In this document: piece after piece, positions 1 to 7,062 of the stretch
Position numbering within the stretch: position 1 is the stretch's first letter
How the letters are laid out: every line of letters begins with the position of its first letter
NCBI GenBank assembly: GCA_023441105.1
Contig: JAEZQX010000126.1
Span: forward strand, 1 to 10,501
DNA: 10,501 nt
From: Pseudomonadota bacterium
GTDB lineage: Bacteria; Pseudomonadota; Gammaproteobacteria; Burkholderiales; Burkholderiaceae
Reading direction: 5' to 3'
The notes under the pieces: model-generated
What the model saw: only the letters and a program-made list of their open reading frames with translations
Told to the model about the DNA's origin: nothing
Databases searched by the model: none
Translations under genes and position numbers: made by a program

Positions 1-267
1 GGCTTGCGGCATGCGGAGAGGCCTCGACGCTTTCCCTCTCGAGGTTGGAGAGAGCGTGATTGCGCTATCCGCCGCTTGACCTCGTGGTGTCACGGTGCAG
101 GGTTGTCCACGGCTGCGAGCGGACGGCGCGTGCGACGGACCGGCCGGTCGCAGCGGTGGGCAACCCGCGTGTGAGGTGCGTAGGGCGTCTGCCGGACGCG
201 GCTGCCGAAGTGGTCGTCGCGGCCGCGCCAGCGGTGCGCGGTTGCCCGGTATGGGTGCGCGGCAAGT
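1..267. other. Left-edge region with no supported gene
   Basis: I see no convincing gene here. The open frames that cross it give arginine/alanine-rich translations without family motifs, and they run into the antisense of the dioxygenase. An imperfect inverted repeat (CCTCGA at 22-27 with TCGAGG at 39-44, loop of 11) lies near the edge. It has no T-run next to it, so I do not call it a terminator. The stretch is downstream of the minus-strand dioxygenase stop, and may be its 3' flank plus the edge of a neighbour outside the window. Confidence 0.4.
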
Positions 268-891
268 CTAGGCGGTCAGCGCGCGGCGGATCGTGGCGGA
301 GCGGTCCCAGAGGTTGGGGATTTCGGCGGAGGAGTAGCCGGAGATGAAGGGCTTGGGCTCGCCGGTTTCGGGGTCGAAGACGTGGCGGGCGATGGCGCCG
401 ATGTTGGCGCCATAGAGATGGATGCTGATGGAGGCCTGGTCGGCGTAGGCGTTGGCGACGCGATGGATGTCGAGCAGCGAGGGCGAGACGGCTTCGATGT
501 CGCCGGGTTCGAGCCGCTGCTCGGCGCCGTGCGGCTGCAGCCGGCCGTCGTCGGCGACGCGGTAGCACTGGCCGGTCTCCGCGCCTCGCAGCATGCCGAT
601 CAGGCCCCAGACGCCATGGTCATGGATCGGCGTGCGCTGGCCGGGGCCCCAGACGAAGGCGACCAGACTGAAGCGCTCCAGCGGATCGCAGTGCAGGAGG
701 TGCTGCTGGTAGTACTGTGGATGGGTGCGCGTGCAAGGCTCCGGCAACCAGCCGTCGTCGGCGATCAGGCGGGCCAGCAGCGGGCGCGCCGACTTCATGA
801 GCGTGGCTTCGTCCTGCGTCGACTGCACCAGTCGCGTCATCTGCTGCACGAAGTCGCGCAGCGGCGCGATCCTGTCTTCATCCTGCACCAT
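268..891 (-). CDS. Thiol dioxygenase, cysteine dioxygenase family, probably 3-mercaptopropionate dioxygenase
   Basis: This is a 207-residue cupin-fold non-haem iron enzyme that adds O2 to a small thiol to give the sulfinate; it should be cytosolic. The cupin motif TPIHDHGVWGLIG (88-100) supplies iron ligands His90 and His92, and His143 in DIHRV is the likely third. A Ser156-x-His158-x-Tyr160 triad matches the outer-sphere triad of this family. The YYQQ segment (60-63) carries glutamine where cysteine-specific enzymes have the substrate-binding arginine. In the family, that Gln-type marks bacterial 3-mercaptopropionate dioxygenases, so I prefer that substrate over cysteine; this is an inference. 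The length is typical. The ATG at 891 is preferred over upstream in-frame starts because a GAGGAG ribosome site (898-903, minus strand) lies 6 bases before it and the upstream translation is low-complexity. It lies 113 bases after mutY on the same strand and may have its own promoter. Confidence 0.85.
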   Translation of the reverse strand: MVQDEDRIAPLRDFVQQMTRLVQSTQDEATLMKSARPLLARLIADDGWLPEPCTRTHPQYYQQHLLHCDPLERFSLVAFVWGPGQRTPIHDHGVWGLIGMLRGAETGQCYRVADDGRLQPHGAEQRLEPGDIEAVSPSLLDIHRVANAYADQASISIHLYGANIGAIARHVFDPETGEPKPFISGYSSAEIPNLWDRSATIRRALTA

Positions 892-918
892 GGCCGTCTC
901 CTCGCTTGCCGCGCTCCC

Positions 919-969
919 GCCTGCCCGCGGCAGGCCGCGGGGACTCCCGCCCCCGGCAGGCCATGCCGG
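919..969 (-). promoter_or_regulatory. GC-rich hairpin cluster in the mutY-dioxygenase gap
   Basis: Three stems are visible. One has arms CCGGCA/TGCCGG at 953-958 and 964-969. A second has arms GCCTGCC/GGCAGGC at 919-925 and 929-935. A third has arms CCCGCGG/CCGCGGG at 924-930 and 935-941. The second and third share bases, so they cannot form together. The cluster lies just upstream of the dioxygenase ribosome site and downstream of mutY. No T-run follows on the minus strand, so it is not a standard intrinsic terminator. It could be a 3' stabiliser or Rho-related structure for mutY, or a structured leader for the dioxygenase. Its function is not known to me. Confidence 0.4.
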
Positions 970-989
970 CCCGCAACGCGCTTGCGGTG

Positions 990-995
990 ATTGTA
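990..995 (-). promoter_or_regulatory. Possible -10 element for the thiol dioxygenase
   Basis: TACAAT on the minus strand matches the sigma-70 -10 consensus at five of six positions. It lies just downstream of the mutY stop and about 100 bases before the dioxygenase start. I found no good -35 at 16-18 bases. It is therefore weak evidence that the dioxygenase can be transcribed separately from mutY. Confidence 0.25.
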
Positions 996-1004
996 GCGTC
1001 GCGA

Positions 1005-2186
1005 TCAGCGAAGACCCGGCAAAACGGCGTCGAGCGCGAGCGACTGCAGCAGCGTCTTGACCGGCCGCGGCAGGGGTGCCGCCCCGACCTCGGCGCGCGC
1101 CAGCCAGCGGGTGGGCGGCGCCTGGCGCAGGACCGTCGCCGCCTGCTCGTCGACGAGCTCGGCGCGCCAGACACGGGCCTTCATCCTGAAATGGGTGAAG
1201 GCATGCTCGAAGCGGGCGAACTCCTGCGGCTGCAAGCGGCCGAACCCGCCGAGATCGCCGCCGCTGCCGATGGCGGCGGAGTCGATCTCGGGCAGGCTCC
1301 AGAGCCCGCCCCAGATGCCGGCGGGCGGACGCTGCTCGATCAGCACCGACTCGCGGCTGGACAGGAGCAGCATGTCGACCTCGCGCACCGGCACCTCGCG
1401 GCGCGGCCGGGGCGACGGGTAGCGATTCACCGCGTCCTGGCGCCGGGCGAGGCATGTCGCCGCCAGCGGGCAGCGCGGGCAGGCAGGTTTGCTGCGCGTG
1501 CAGACGGTCGCGCCAAGGTCCATCAGCCCCTGGGTGTAGGCGCGGATGTCGGCGGCCTGCTCCGCCGGGCTCGCGCCCTCGCGGACCGGCGGCAGCTCGG
1601 CTTGCGCATGCAGCCACAACTCGCGCATGACGCCTGCCTCGAGCGGGCTGCCGGCGATGGCGAAGACCCGGCAGAAGACGCGCTTGACGTTGCCGTCGAG
1701 GATCGCGGCACGCTCGCCGAAAGCGAAGGCGGCAATCGCCGCTGCCGTGGACCGGCCCACGCCCGGCAGCGTCGCGAGCTCCTCGGCACTGCGCGGAAAG
1801 GCGCCGTCATGGCGGTCGACGATCTGCCGGGCGGCGGCATGCAGGTTGCGAGCCCTGCTGTAGTAGCCGAGCCCGCTCCACAAGGCCATCACCTGGTCCG
1901 GCGAGGCGCGGGCCAGGTCGGCGACGGTCGGGAACGCGGCGATGAACGCCTGGAAGTACGGGATGACGGTGGCGACCTGGGTCTGCTGCAGCATGACCTC
2001 GGACAGCCAGATGCGGTAGGGATCGGGCGCCTCGATGGCGTCGGCCGGCGCAGACTCGGCCACCGCAGACTCGGCCGGCGCAGACGAAGCCCGCGCGGAG
2101 CCTGCCGGCGACTGCCACGGCAGGTCGTGGCGGCCGTGGCTTCGCTGCCATCGCACCACCTGCGGTGCAATCCCCAGCGCCTTCAA
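1005..2186 (-). CDS. mutY: A/G-specific adenine DNA glycosylase MutY
   Basis: MutY removes adenine mispaired with 8-oxoguanine or guanine, the second line of the GO repair system. The 393-residue protein has the catalytic Glu63 in WLSEVMLQQTQ (60-70), a helix-hairpin-helix GVGRSTAAAIAAFAF (142-156), and catalytic Asp164 in ILDGNVKRV. It also has an iron-sulfur loop with cysteines 229, 236, 239 and 245 (C-x6-C-x2-C-x5-C). The C-terminal part from about 260 looks like the NUDIX-like 8-oxoG-reading domain (RPPAGIWGGLWSLPE, then FTHFRM). The start is a TTG at 2186 that overlaps the GTPase stop (TTGA). It aligns residue for residue with the E. coli N terminus up to the first Trp (position 13 in both). 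Oddity: about 26 extra residues (roughly 26-52, Ala/Ser/Pro/Glu-rich) sit between LPWQ and DPYRIW, built partly from a 15-bp tandem repeat. A second small insertion lies near 200-212. Confidence 0.96.
   Translation of the reverse strand: MKALGIAPQVVRWQRSHGRHDLPWQSPAGSARASSAPAESAVAESAPADAIEAPDPYRIWLSEVMLQQTQVATVIPYFQAFIAAFPTVADLARASPDQVMALWSGLGYYSRARNLHAAARQIVDRHDGAFPRSAEELATLPGVGRSTAAAIAAFAFGERAAILDGNVKRVFCRVFAIAGSPLEAGVMRELWLHAQAELPPVREGASPAEQAADIRAYTQGLMDLGATVCTRSKPACPRCPLAATCLARRQDAVNRYPSPRPRREVPVREVDMLLLSSRESVLIEQRPPAGIWGGLWSLPEIDSAAIGSGGDLGGFGRLQPQEFARFEHAFTHFRMKARVWRAELVDEQAATVLRQAPPTRWLARAEVGAAPLPRPVKTLLQSLALDAVLPGLR
2041..2085. repeat. Three tandem 15-bp repeats inside mutY
   Basis: Units at 2041-2055, 2056-2070 and 2071-2085 share TCGGCC-nn-CGCAGAC. 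The first and third are identical and the middle one differs at two bases. A partial fourth resemblance continues into 2086-2089. On the coding strand the array encodes repeating Glu/Asp-Ser-Ala-Pro/Val-Ala-type pentapeptides within the extra segment of MutY. The 15-bp period keeps the reading frame. Confidence 0.85.
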
Positions 2187-4132
2187 GCCGGTACGGCTTC
2201 CTTCTCCGGCGCCACGCGCCGCTCCATCACGTAACCCACCTGTTCGACCAGCTCGCGCAGTATCGCGAGCTGCTGGTCGATGCGCGTCTTCGACTCGTCG
2301 AGCTCGGCAAGCTTGGCGTCGAGCGATTCGCTGGCGTCCATCACCCGCTGCACCGACTCGAGACGACGGCGCAGCTGCGCCTGGTGCTCCTTGACCTGGC
2401 TCTCGACCGGCGTCATCAGCGCGCGCAGCCAGGCCTCGAGCTCGCGCACCGCCGACTCGTAGAGCTCCTTGAGCCGTGCCACCACCGACTCGAAGAACCG
2501 CCGCGTCAACGCCGACTTGTTGATGGTCAGCAGGCTTACGACGCCGAACTGCCGCTGGTGCAGCTGGCTGATGCGCTCGATCTCGGCGAAATAGCGCCGG
2601 GTCGAGAACGGCAGCGGCGTGCCCAGCGTCAGGCCGTGGTCGCGGCTGAAGCTCTGGTACATCGCGGTCATCATGGTGGTGACTTCGCGCACCAGCTTGT
2701 CGCCTTCGTCGAAGTCCAGGCGCACCGCCGCGATCAGGTTGCTCATGCCGTCGCGCAGCTGGGTCGACAGGTGGCTCGCGCGCATCAGGTCGCGCGAATC
2801 GCGAACGTGGCGCTTGAGATTGTCGAGGCCGACGTGCGAGAACAGCGCCTGCGAATGCCGCGCGAACACCGTGCGCAGCGCCTGCAGCTGGCGCAGGCTC
2901 TTTTCGAAATCGTTGCGCTCGGCCCGGATGCGGCGCGACATCTGGTCGATCACCGTCTTGTTCTTGCCGCGCAGGCCGTTGAGCTCGAAGACCTGTTCGA
3001 CCTGGTTGCGATGGCGTGCCGACAGCACGCTCAAGGTCACGCCGGCGGTCTCCTCGAACTCGCGCCGCACCTGGTCGCGCACGATCGCCTGTTGCTGCGG
3101 GATCATCTCTTCCGACAGCGCATGCTCGAGCTCGGGCAGCCGGCTGCGGCGCAGCAGCCGCTCGTCACGCTGGATCTTGCCGACCAGCGCCTTCTGCGCC
3201 GACACCGGATAGATGCGCGCCGTCGGCAGGTCCAGCAGCTTGCCGACCGATGCCACCTGGCCGGCGATCTCGCGATTGATCTCGTGTTCCTGCTTGAGCT
3301 CGTCCCACAGCCCGTCGATCTTGTTCAGCACCACGAAGCGGCCGGAGCGATGAGCCGGGCTGATGTGCTCGCGCCAGATCTCGATGTCGGTGCGGGTGAC
3401 GCCGGCATCGGCGGCCAGCACGAACAGCACCGCATGGGCGCTCGGGATCAGGTTGAGCGTCAGCTCGGGTTCCGAACCGATCGCGTTCAACCCCGGCGTG
3501 TCGATGATCACCAGGCCGAGCTCGAGCAGCGGATGCGGGATGTTGACCACTGCATGGCGCCAGCTGGGGATCTCGACCATGCCGTCGGAGTCCGGCTGGT
3601 ACGGCGAGCCGTCGTCGCTCTCGTCGTACATGCCCATCGTCGCCGCGCGCTCGGCAGCGACACGGTGAGTCGCGCGCACCGCCTCGAACGCCGCGCGCAG
3701 GCTGTCGACGTCCTGCGGGTCCACCGGCACGAACTGCCACTTGCGCGCGTCGCGCTTCAGGTCGGCGACCGAAACATCCTCGAGCCGGGTTTCGATGGGA
3801 AGCAGCTGGATGCCGATCGGCCGGCTCTTGTCGTAGAGCAGCTCGGTCGGGCACATGGTGGTACGCCCGGCAGTGGAAGGCACCACGCGCTGGCCATACT
3901 GGGCGAAGAAGATGGCGTTGATCAGTTCGGACTTGCCGCGCGAGAACTCGGCAACGAAGGCGACCGACATGCGGTCGTCGCGCAGGTGGTCCATGATTCG
4001 CGCAAGGCGCGCCTGGAGCTGCGGATCCGAGAGCTCGGACTGTGAAAGCCAGCTGCGATATCGCTCGACCGCATCGAGCAGATCGCTGCGCCAGCGGCCG
4101 TAAGCTTCGATTCGATCACTGATCAGGCTCAT
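2183..4132 (-). CDS. Dynamin-like GTPase of unknown role
   Basis: This 649-residue protein has the GTPase signatures of the bacterial dynamin-like superfamily. The P-loop is AEFSRGKSELINA (61-73), with the first glycine of GxxxxGKS replaced by Ala61. A switch-type segment STAGRTTMCPTEL (86-98) supplies candidate G2 threonines. DTPG is at 211-214 (G3), NKID at 270-273 (G4), and PVSAQKAL (309-316) is a G5-like segment. The remaining 300 or so residues are charged and look helical, with coiled-coil-like stretches near 385-425 and 575-640, as in dynamin stalks. I see no signal peptide or clear membrane span, so it is cytosolic or peripheral. The ATG at 4132 is preferred because sequence upstream of it does not look coding; a GTG at 4222 would add 30 residues. 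No strong ribosome site precedes 4132. It lies between mutM and mutY and its stop overlaps the mutY start. Bacterial dynamins remodel membranes, and E. coli CrfC binds the replication clamp, but the function here is unknown. Confidence 0.88.
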   Translation of the reverse strand: MSLISDRIEAYGRWRSDLLDAVERYRSWLSQSELSDPQLQARLARIMDHLRDDRMSVAFVAEFSRGKSELINAIFFAQYGQRVVPSTAGRTTMCPTELLYDKSRPIGIQLLPIETRLEDVSVADLKRDARKWQFVPVDPQDVDSLRAAFEAVRATHRVAAERAATMGMYDESDDGSPYQPDSDGMVEIPSWRHAVVNIPHPLLELGLVIIDTPGLNAIGSEPELTLNLIPSAHAVLFVLAADAGVTRTDIEIWREHISPAHRSGRFVVLNKIDGLWDELKQEHEINREIAGQVASVGKLLDLPTARIYPVSAQKALVGKIQRDERLLRRSRLPELEHALSEEMIPQQQAIVRDQVRREFEETAGVTLSVLSARHRNQVEQVFELNGLRGKNKTVIDQMSRRIRAERNDFEKSLRQLQALRTVFARHSQALFSHVGLDNLKRHVRDSRDLMRASHLSTQLRDGMSNLIAAVRLDFDEGDKLVREVTTMMTAMYQSFSRDHGLTLGTPLPFSTRRYFAEIERISQLHQRQFGVVSLLTINKSALTRRFFESVVARLKELYESAVRELEAWLRALMTPVESQVKEHQAQLRRRLESVQRVMDASESLDAKLAELDESKTRIDQQLAILRELVEQVGYVMERRVAPEKEAVPA

Positions 4133-4228
4133 CGCCGCAGTGTACACACGGGTCTTCACGGCCGGCTTCGCCGCGTGGCAAACCAACCACCGCCTGGTCG
4201 GCGCGGCCTGACGGACGGACACTCCGGG

Positions 4229-5083
4229 TCAGGCCTTCTGGCAACTGGGGCAGTAGAAGGTCGCGCGCTGCTGCTGGCGGATGGCGCGCACCGGCGTCGC
4301 GCATACGCGGCACGGCTCGCCTTCACGGCCGTAGACGAAGCAGCGCAGCTGGAAATAGCCGCTCTCGCCGGTGCTGGCGACGAAGTCGCGCAGCGAGCTG
4401 CCGCCGGCGGCGATCGCCTCCGCCAGGGTCTCCCTGATCGCCACCACCAGCCGGTCGTAGCGCGGCCGGCTGATCCGCCCGGCAGCGGTGGTCGGCCGGA
4501 TACCGGCGCGAAAGAGGCTCTCGGAGGCGTAGATGTTGCCGACGCCGACGACGATCGCGCCGGAAAGCAGCACCTGCTTGATGGCCAGCTTGCGGCGTCG
4601 CGTGGCCTCGTACATCAGGCGGCCGGTGAAGGCATCGCTGAAGGGTTCGACGCCGAGCCGGCGCAGCAGCGCGTGCGAATCCTGCACGGCGGCGCCGGCA
4701 CCGCCCGCGCACCAGAGCACCGCGCCGAAGCGGCGCGGGTCGTTGAAGCGCAACACCTGGTCGCCGAACACGAAGTCCACATGGTCGTGCGCGCGTGGCG
4801 CGGTAGCCGCCGGAAGGCGGCGCAAGGTGCCGGACATGCCGAGATGGATCAGCAGCGTGCCGGTATCGAACCCGAGCAGGAGATACTTCGAGCGGCGCTG
4901 CACCGACCGCAGGACGCCGGCGCCCTCCGCGGTCGGGGGCGAGCCGATGATGGCGCTCTCGAGATCGTCGGGAATCGGCCAGCGCAGCTGCCCGAACCGC
5001 CGGATGACCCCTGTCAGCCGATGGCCGACGAAGGCCTCCTCGAGGCCCCTGCATACAATCTCCACCTCCGGAAGTTCCGGCAC
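4229..5083 (-). CDS. mutM: Formamidopyrimidine-DNA glycosylase MutM (Fpg)
   Basis: MutM excises 8-oxoguanine and formamidopyrimidines from duplex DNA and cuts the strand by beta/delta-elimination. The 284-residue protein begins PELPEVE, which supplies the catalytic N-terminal proline and Glu3 after Met removal. It has the conserved lysine in RRSKYLLL (Lys66), HLGMSG (80-85) and NDPRRFG (114-120). The helix-two-turn-helix signature [17 protein letters not shown] is at 179-195. The C-terminal zinc finger has cysteines 258, 261, 278 and 281 (C-x2-C-x16-C-x2-C), with Arg273 in the QQRATFYC segment. All expected key residues are present. The start is a GTG at 5083, fixed by the PELPEVE motif, with a GGAAGGAA ribosome site (5090-5097, minus strand) six bases upstream. 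It is the first gene of the leftward cluster and is divergent from the TPR lipoprotein. Confidence 0.97.
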   Translation of the reverse strand: MPELPEVEIVCRGLEEAFVGHRLTGVIRRFGQLRWPIPDDLESAIIGSPPTAEGAGVLRSVQRRSKYLLLGFDTGTLLIHLGMSGTLRRLPAATAPRAHDHVDFVFGDQVLRFNDPRRFGAVLWCAGGAGAAVQDSHALLRRLGVEPFSDAFTGRLMYEATRRRKLAIKQVLLSGAIVVGVGNIYASESLFRAGIRPTTAAGRISRPRYDRLVVAIRETLAEAIAAGGSSLRDFVASTGESGYFQLRCFVYGREGEPCRVCATPVRAIRQQQRATFYCPSCQKA

Positions 5084-5104
5084 TTCGAGTTCCTTCCTGC
5101 CTGT

Positions 5105-5122
5105 TCGCCAGCGCCCTGGCGA
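5105..5122. promoter_or_regulatory. Inverted repeat in the mutM/TPR-lipoprotein divergent region
   Basis: TCGCCAG (5105-5111) and CTGGCGA (5116-5122) are perfect inverted arms around the four-base spacer CGCC. The site lies 22 bases upstream of the mutM GTG and next to the candidate plus-strand promoter. It could be an operator or a small leader hairpin for mutM. No regulator can be named from sequence alone. Confidence 0.35.
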
Positions 5123-5123
5123 G

Positions 5124-5153
5124 GTGACTTGATCGGTTGCCGCGCAGTTTAAT
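5124..5153 (+). promoter_or_regulatory. Candidate sigma-70 promoter for the TPR-lolB-ispE operon
   Basis: GTGACT (5124-5129, four of six to TTGACA) and TTTAAT (5148-5153, five of six to TATAAT) are separated by 18 bases. The predicted start near 5160 leaves a leader of only about 12 bases before the ATG at 5172. No Shine-Dalgarno sequence is visible there, so either translation starts on a very short leader or the true promoter lies elsewhere. Confidence 0.35.
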
Positions 5154-5171
5154 TCACCCTACCATGGTCAG

Positions 5172-7061
5172 ATGGCACCACTGTTGACTCACGCCAAGCC
5201 GAGGTTTCGCGCGGCCCGCCTCGCCTGGATGATCGCGCTCGCCGTCGGCTCGGTCGGCGTCGCTTCGCTCTCCGGCTGTGCCTCCATGGCCGGAACGGAG
5301 GATGCGGACGCCGTTACGACCGCAGACGCCGCCGGCGCCAGGGCAGCGGAGAAGTCGGCGCAGGCCTCGGACGAGAACGGGGCTCGCGCCGGCGGGCCGG
5401 ACAGCTCCGGTCCCGGCGGCAGCTACCGCCCCGAGAACCTTCCCAATGTCGCGCTGACGCCGCCGCTCCTGGCCAAGATCCTGGCCGCCGAGATCGGCCT
5501 GCAGCGGCAGCAGCTGAGCACCTCCTATTCCACCTACCAGGACCTCGCCATCCGAACCCGCGATGCGCGGCTTGCGCGGCGGGCGACCGAAATCGCCCTG
5601 GGCGGCCGGGCGTTCGAACAGGCGCTCGCCTCGGCGCAGCTGTGGTCGGAGCTCGATCCCGCCTCCACCGAGTCGCAGCAGACCCTGGAAACCCTGCAGC
5701 TCGCCACCGGCCGGCTGAAGGATGTCGAGCCGGCGCTCATGCGCCGGCTTGCCAAGGCGCGCGAGCAGGGCACGCTGGACGAGAACTATTTGCAACTCCA
5801 GCGCACGCTGTCGCGCATCCAGGATCGCAAGGAAGGCTGGGCCATGCTGCAGCGGCTCAGCGCCCCCGACCTGGGCGTGCTTTCCGCCCGCATGGCGCGC
5901 GCCGCCGTCGCCGCGTCGGCGGACCAGAAGGAAGCCGCCGCCGCAGAAGCCACCGCCGCGCTCAAGCTCTCGCCGAAGAACAGCACCGCGGCCATCGCCG
6001 CCGCCCAGTACACGCAGGAGCTGCCCGAAGGCGGCCCGCGCGCGGCCGCCCTGCTGAAAGGCTATCTGGACAAATCGCCTGACGACCAGGCGGTGCGCCT
6101 GGCGCTGGGACGGCTCTACCTGTCCGACAACAAGCTCAAGGAAGCGGGCGACACCCTGCGGGTGGCGTTGAAGAGCGATCCGCAGAATCCGCAAGTGCTC
6201 TACTCGCTGGCGCAGACCAGCTACCAGGCGAAGGAACCGGCGCAGGCGGAGAACTACCTCAAGCGCTTCGTCGCCCTGCCGGAGTCCGTGCCGCGCGAGA
6301 ACGGCCCGGCCTACCTGTTCCTGTCGCAGATCGCGGAGGAGGACAACCGCACCGCCGACGCCATCGAATGGCTGGAGAAGATCCAGGGCGGCGAGCTCTA
6401 CATCAGCGCCGTCGCCAAGCGCGCGCAACTGCTCGCGCGCAGCGGCCGGCTCGACGATGCCCGCAGCCTGCTGCAGGAGACCACGCCGCGCAACCAGCGC
6501 GAGCGCCATGCGCTGGTATCGGCAGAAGCCCATGCGCTGCGCGAGGCGGGTCGCTACCAGGAGTCCTTCGACCTGCTGGACAAGGTGGTATCGAAGGATC
6601 CCAACACGCCGGACCTGCTGTACGACCATGCCATGGCCGCGGAGCGGATCGACCAGATCCCGGTCATGGAGAAGAGCCTGCGCAAGCTGATCGAGCTGCG
6701 GCCGGACAGCGCCCATGCCTACAATGCGCTCGGCTACACGCTGGCGGACCGCAACCAGCGGCTGCCGGAGGCTTTGGAGCTGATCAAGAAGGCAATCGCG
6801 TTGATGCCGGATGATCCCCAGATCATCGACAGCCTCGGCTGGGTCCACTACCGGATGGGGGACATCCCGAGCGCCCTCAAGTACCTGCGCCAGGCCTATG
6901 ACGCCAAGCCCGACGTCGAGGTCGCGGCGCACTTCGGCGAAGTGCTGTGGACCAGCGGCGCGCGCGATGAGGCGATGAAGGTCTGGCGCGAGGCCTCTGG
7001 TCGGGAACCGAAGAACGAAGTCCTGCGCGGCACCCTGGCGCGGCTCAACGTTTCGCTCTGA
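5172..7061 (+). CDS. TPR-repeat outer-membrane lipoprotein
   Basis: This is a 629-residue exported lipoprotein. The N terminus has a basic region (K9 to R16), a hydrophobic stretch (17-32) and a lipobox LSGC with Cys36. The next residue is Ala, not Asp, so Lol sorting to the outer membrane is expected. Residues 40-90 are a low-complexity linker. Helical repeats of TPR type fill about 95-610. The clearest lie at 305-370 and 475-610, including LGYTLADRNQRLPEALELIKKAIALMP-type repeats and the IIDSLGWVHYRMGD segment. This C-terminal pattern is typical of the proteobacterial TPR protein encoded beside lolB. TPRs act as protein-protein scaffolds; the specific partner is unknown. It ends one base before the lolB start (TGAgATG), so the two are probably co-translated. 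The start at 5172 gives a well-formed lipoprotein signal, though an internal ATG at 5229 is possible. The adjacency to lolB suggests an envelope role. Confidence 0.9.
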   Translation: MAPLLTHAKPRFRAARLAWMIALAVGSVGVASLSGCASMAGTEDADAVTTADAAGARAAEKSAQASDENGARAGGPDSSGPGGSYRPENLPNVALTPPLLAKILAAEIGLQRQQLSTSYSTYQDLAIRTRDARLARRATEIALGGRAFEQALASAQLWSELDPASTESQQTLETLQLATGRLKDVEPALMRRLAKAREQGTLDENYLQLQRTLSRIQDRKEGWAMLQRLSAPDLGVLSARMARAAVAASADQKEAAAAEATAALKLSPKNSTAAIAAAQYTQELPEGGPRAAALLKGYLDKSPDDQAVRLALGRLYLSDNKLKEAGDTLRVALKSDPQNPQVLYSLAQTSYQAKEPAQAENYLKRFVALPESVPRENGPAYLFLSQIAEEDNRTADAIEWLEKIQGGELYISAVAKRAQLLARSGRLDDARSLLQETTPRNQRERHALVSAEAHALREAGRYQESFDLLDKVVSKDPNTPDLLYDHAMAAERIDQIPVMEKSLRKLIELRPDSAHAYNALGYTLADRNQRLPEALELIKKAIALMPDDPQIIDSLGWVHYRMGDIPSALKYLRQAYDAKPDVEVAAHFGEVLWTSGARDEAMKVWREASGREPKNEVLRGTLARLNVSL

Positions 7062-7062
7062 G

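Noticed and set aside
22..44. Intrinsic terminator at the left edge
   Set aside because: The stem is six base pairs with an 11-base loop and there is no adjacent T-run on either strand.
892..1617. Extending the dioxygenase upstream to the full 449-codon open frame
   Set aside because: The upstream part is antisense-like low-complexity sequence overlapping mutY in another frame. The 207-residue product already has full family length and a good ribosome site.
906..2234. A 442-codon plus-strand open frame opposite mutY
   Set aside because: MutY on the minus strand has every catalytic and iron-sulfur residue. The plus-strand product has no motif and extends past both ends of mutY as expected of a bias-driven shadow.
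2850..2890. Clamp-binding (QLxLF-type) motif in the dynamin-like protein, suggested by SQALF
   Set aside because: The glutamine is one position off the needed spacing and no other match was found, so there is no sequence support for sliding-clamp binding.
2165..4045. A 626-codon open frame on the plus strand opposite the dynamin-like GTPase
   Set aside because: Its translation is rich in Arg, His, Leu and Ala with no family motif, and it mirrors the GTPase codons. Strong GC bias at third positions routinely opens antisense frames.
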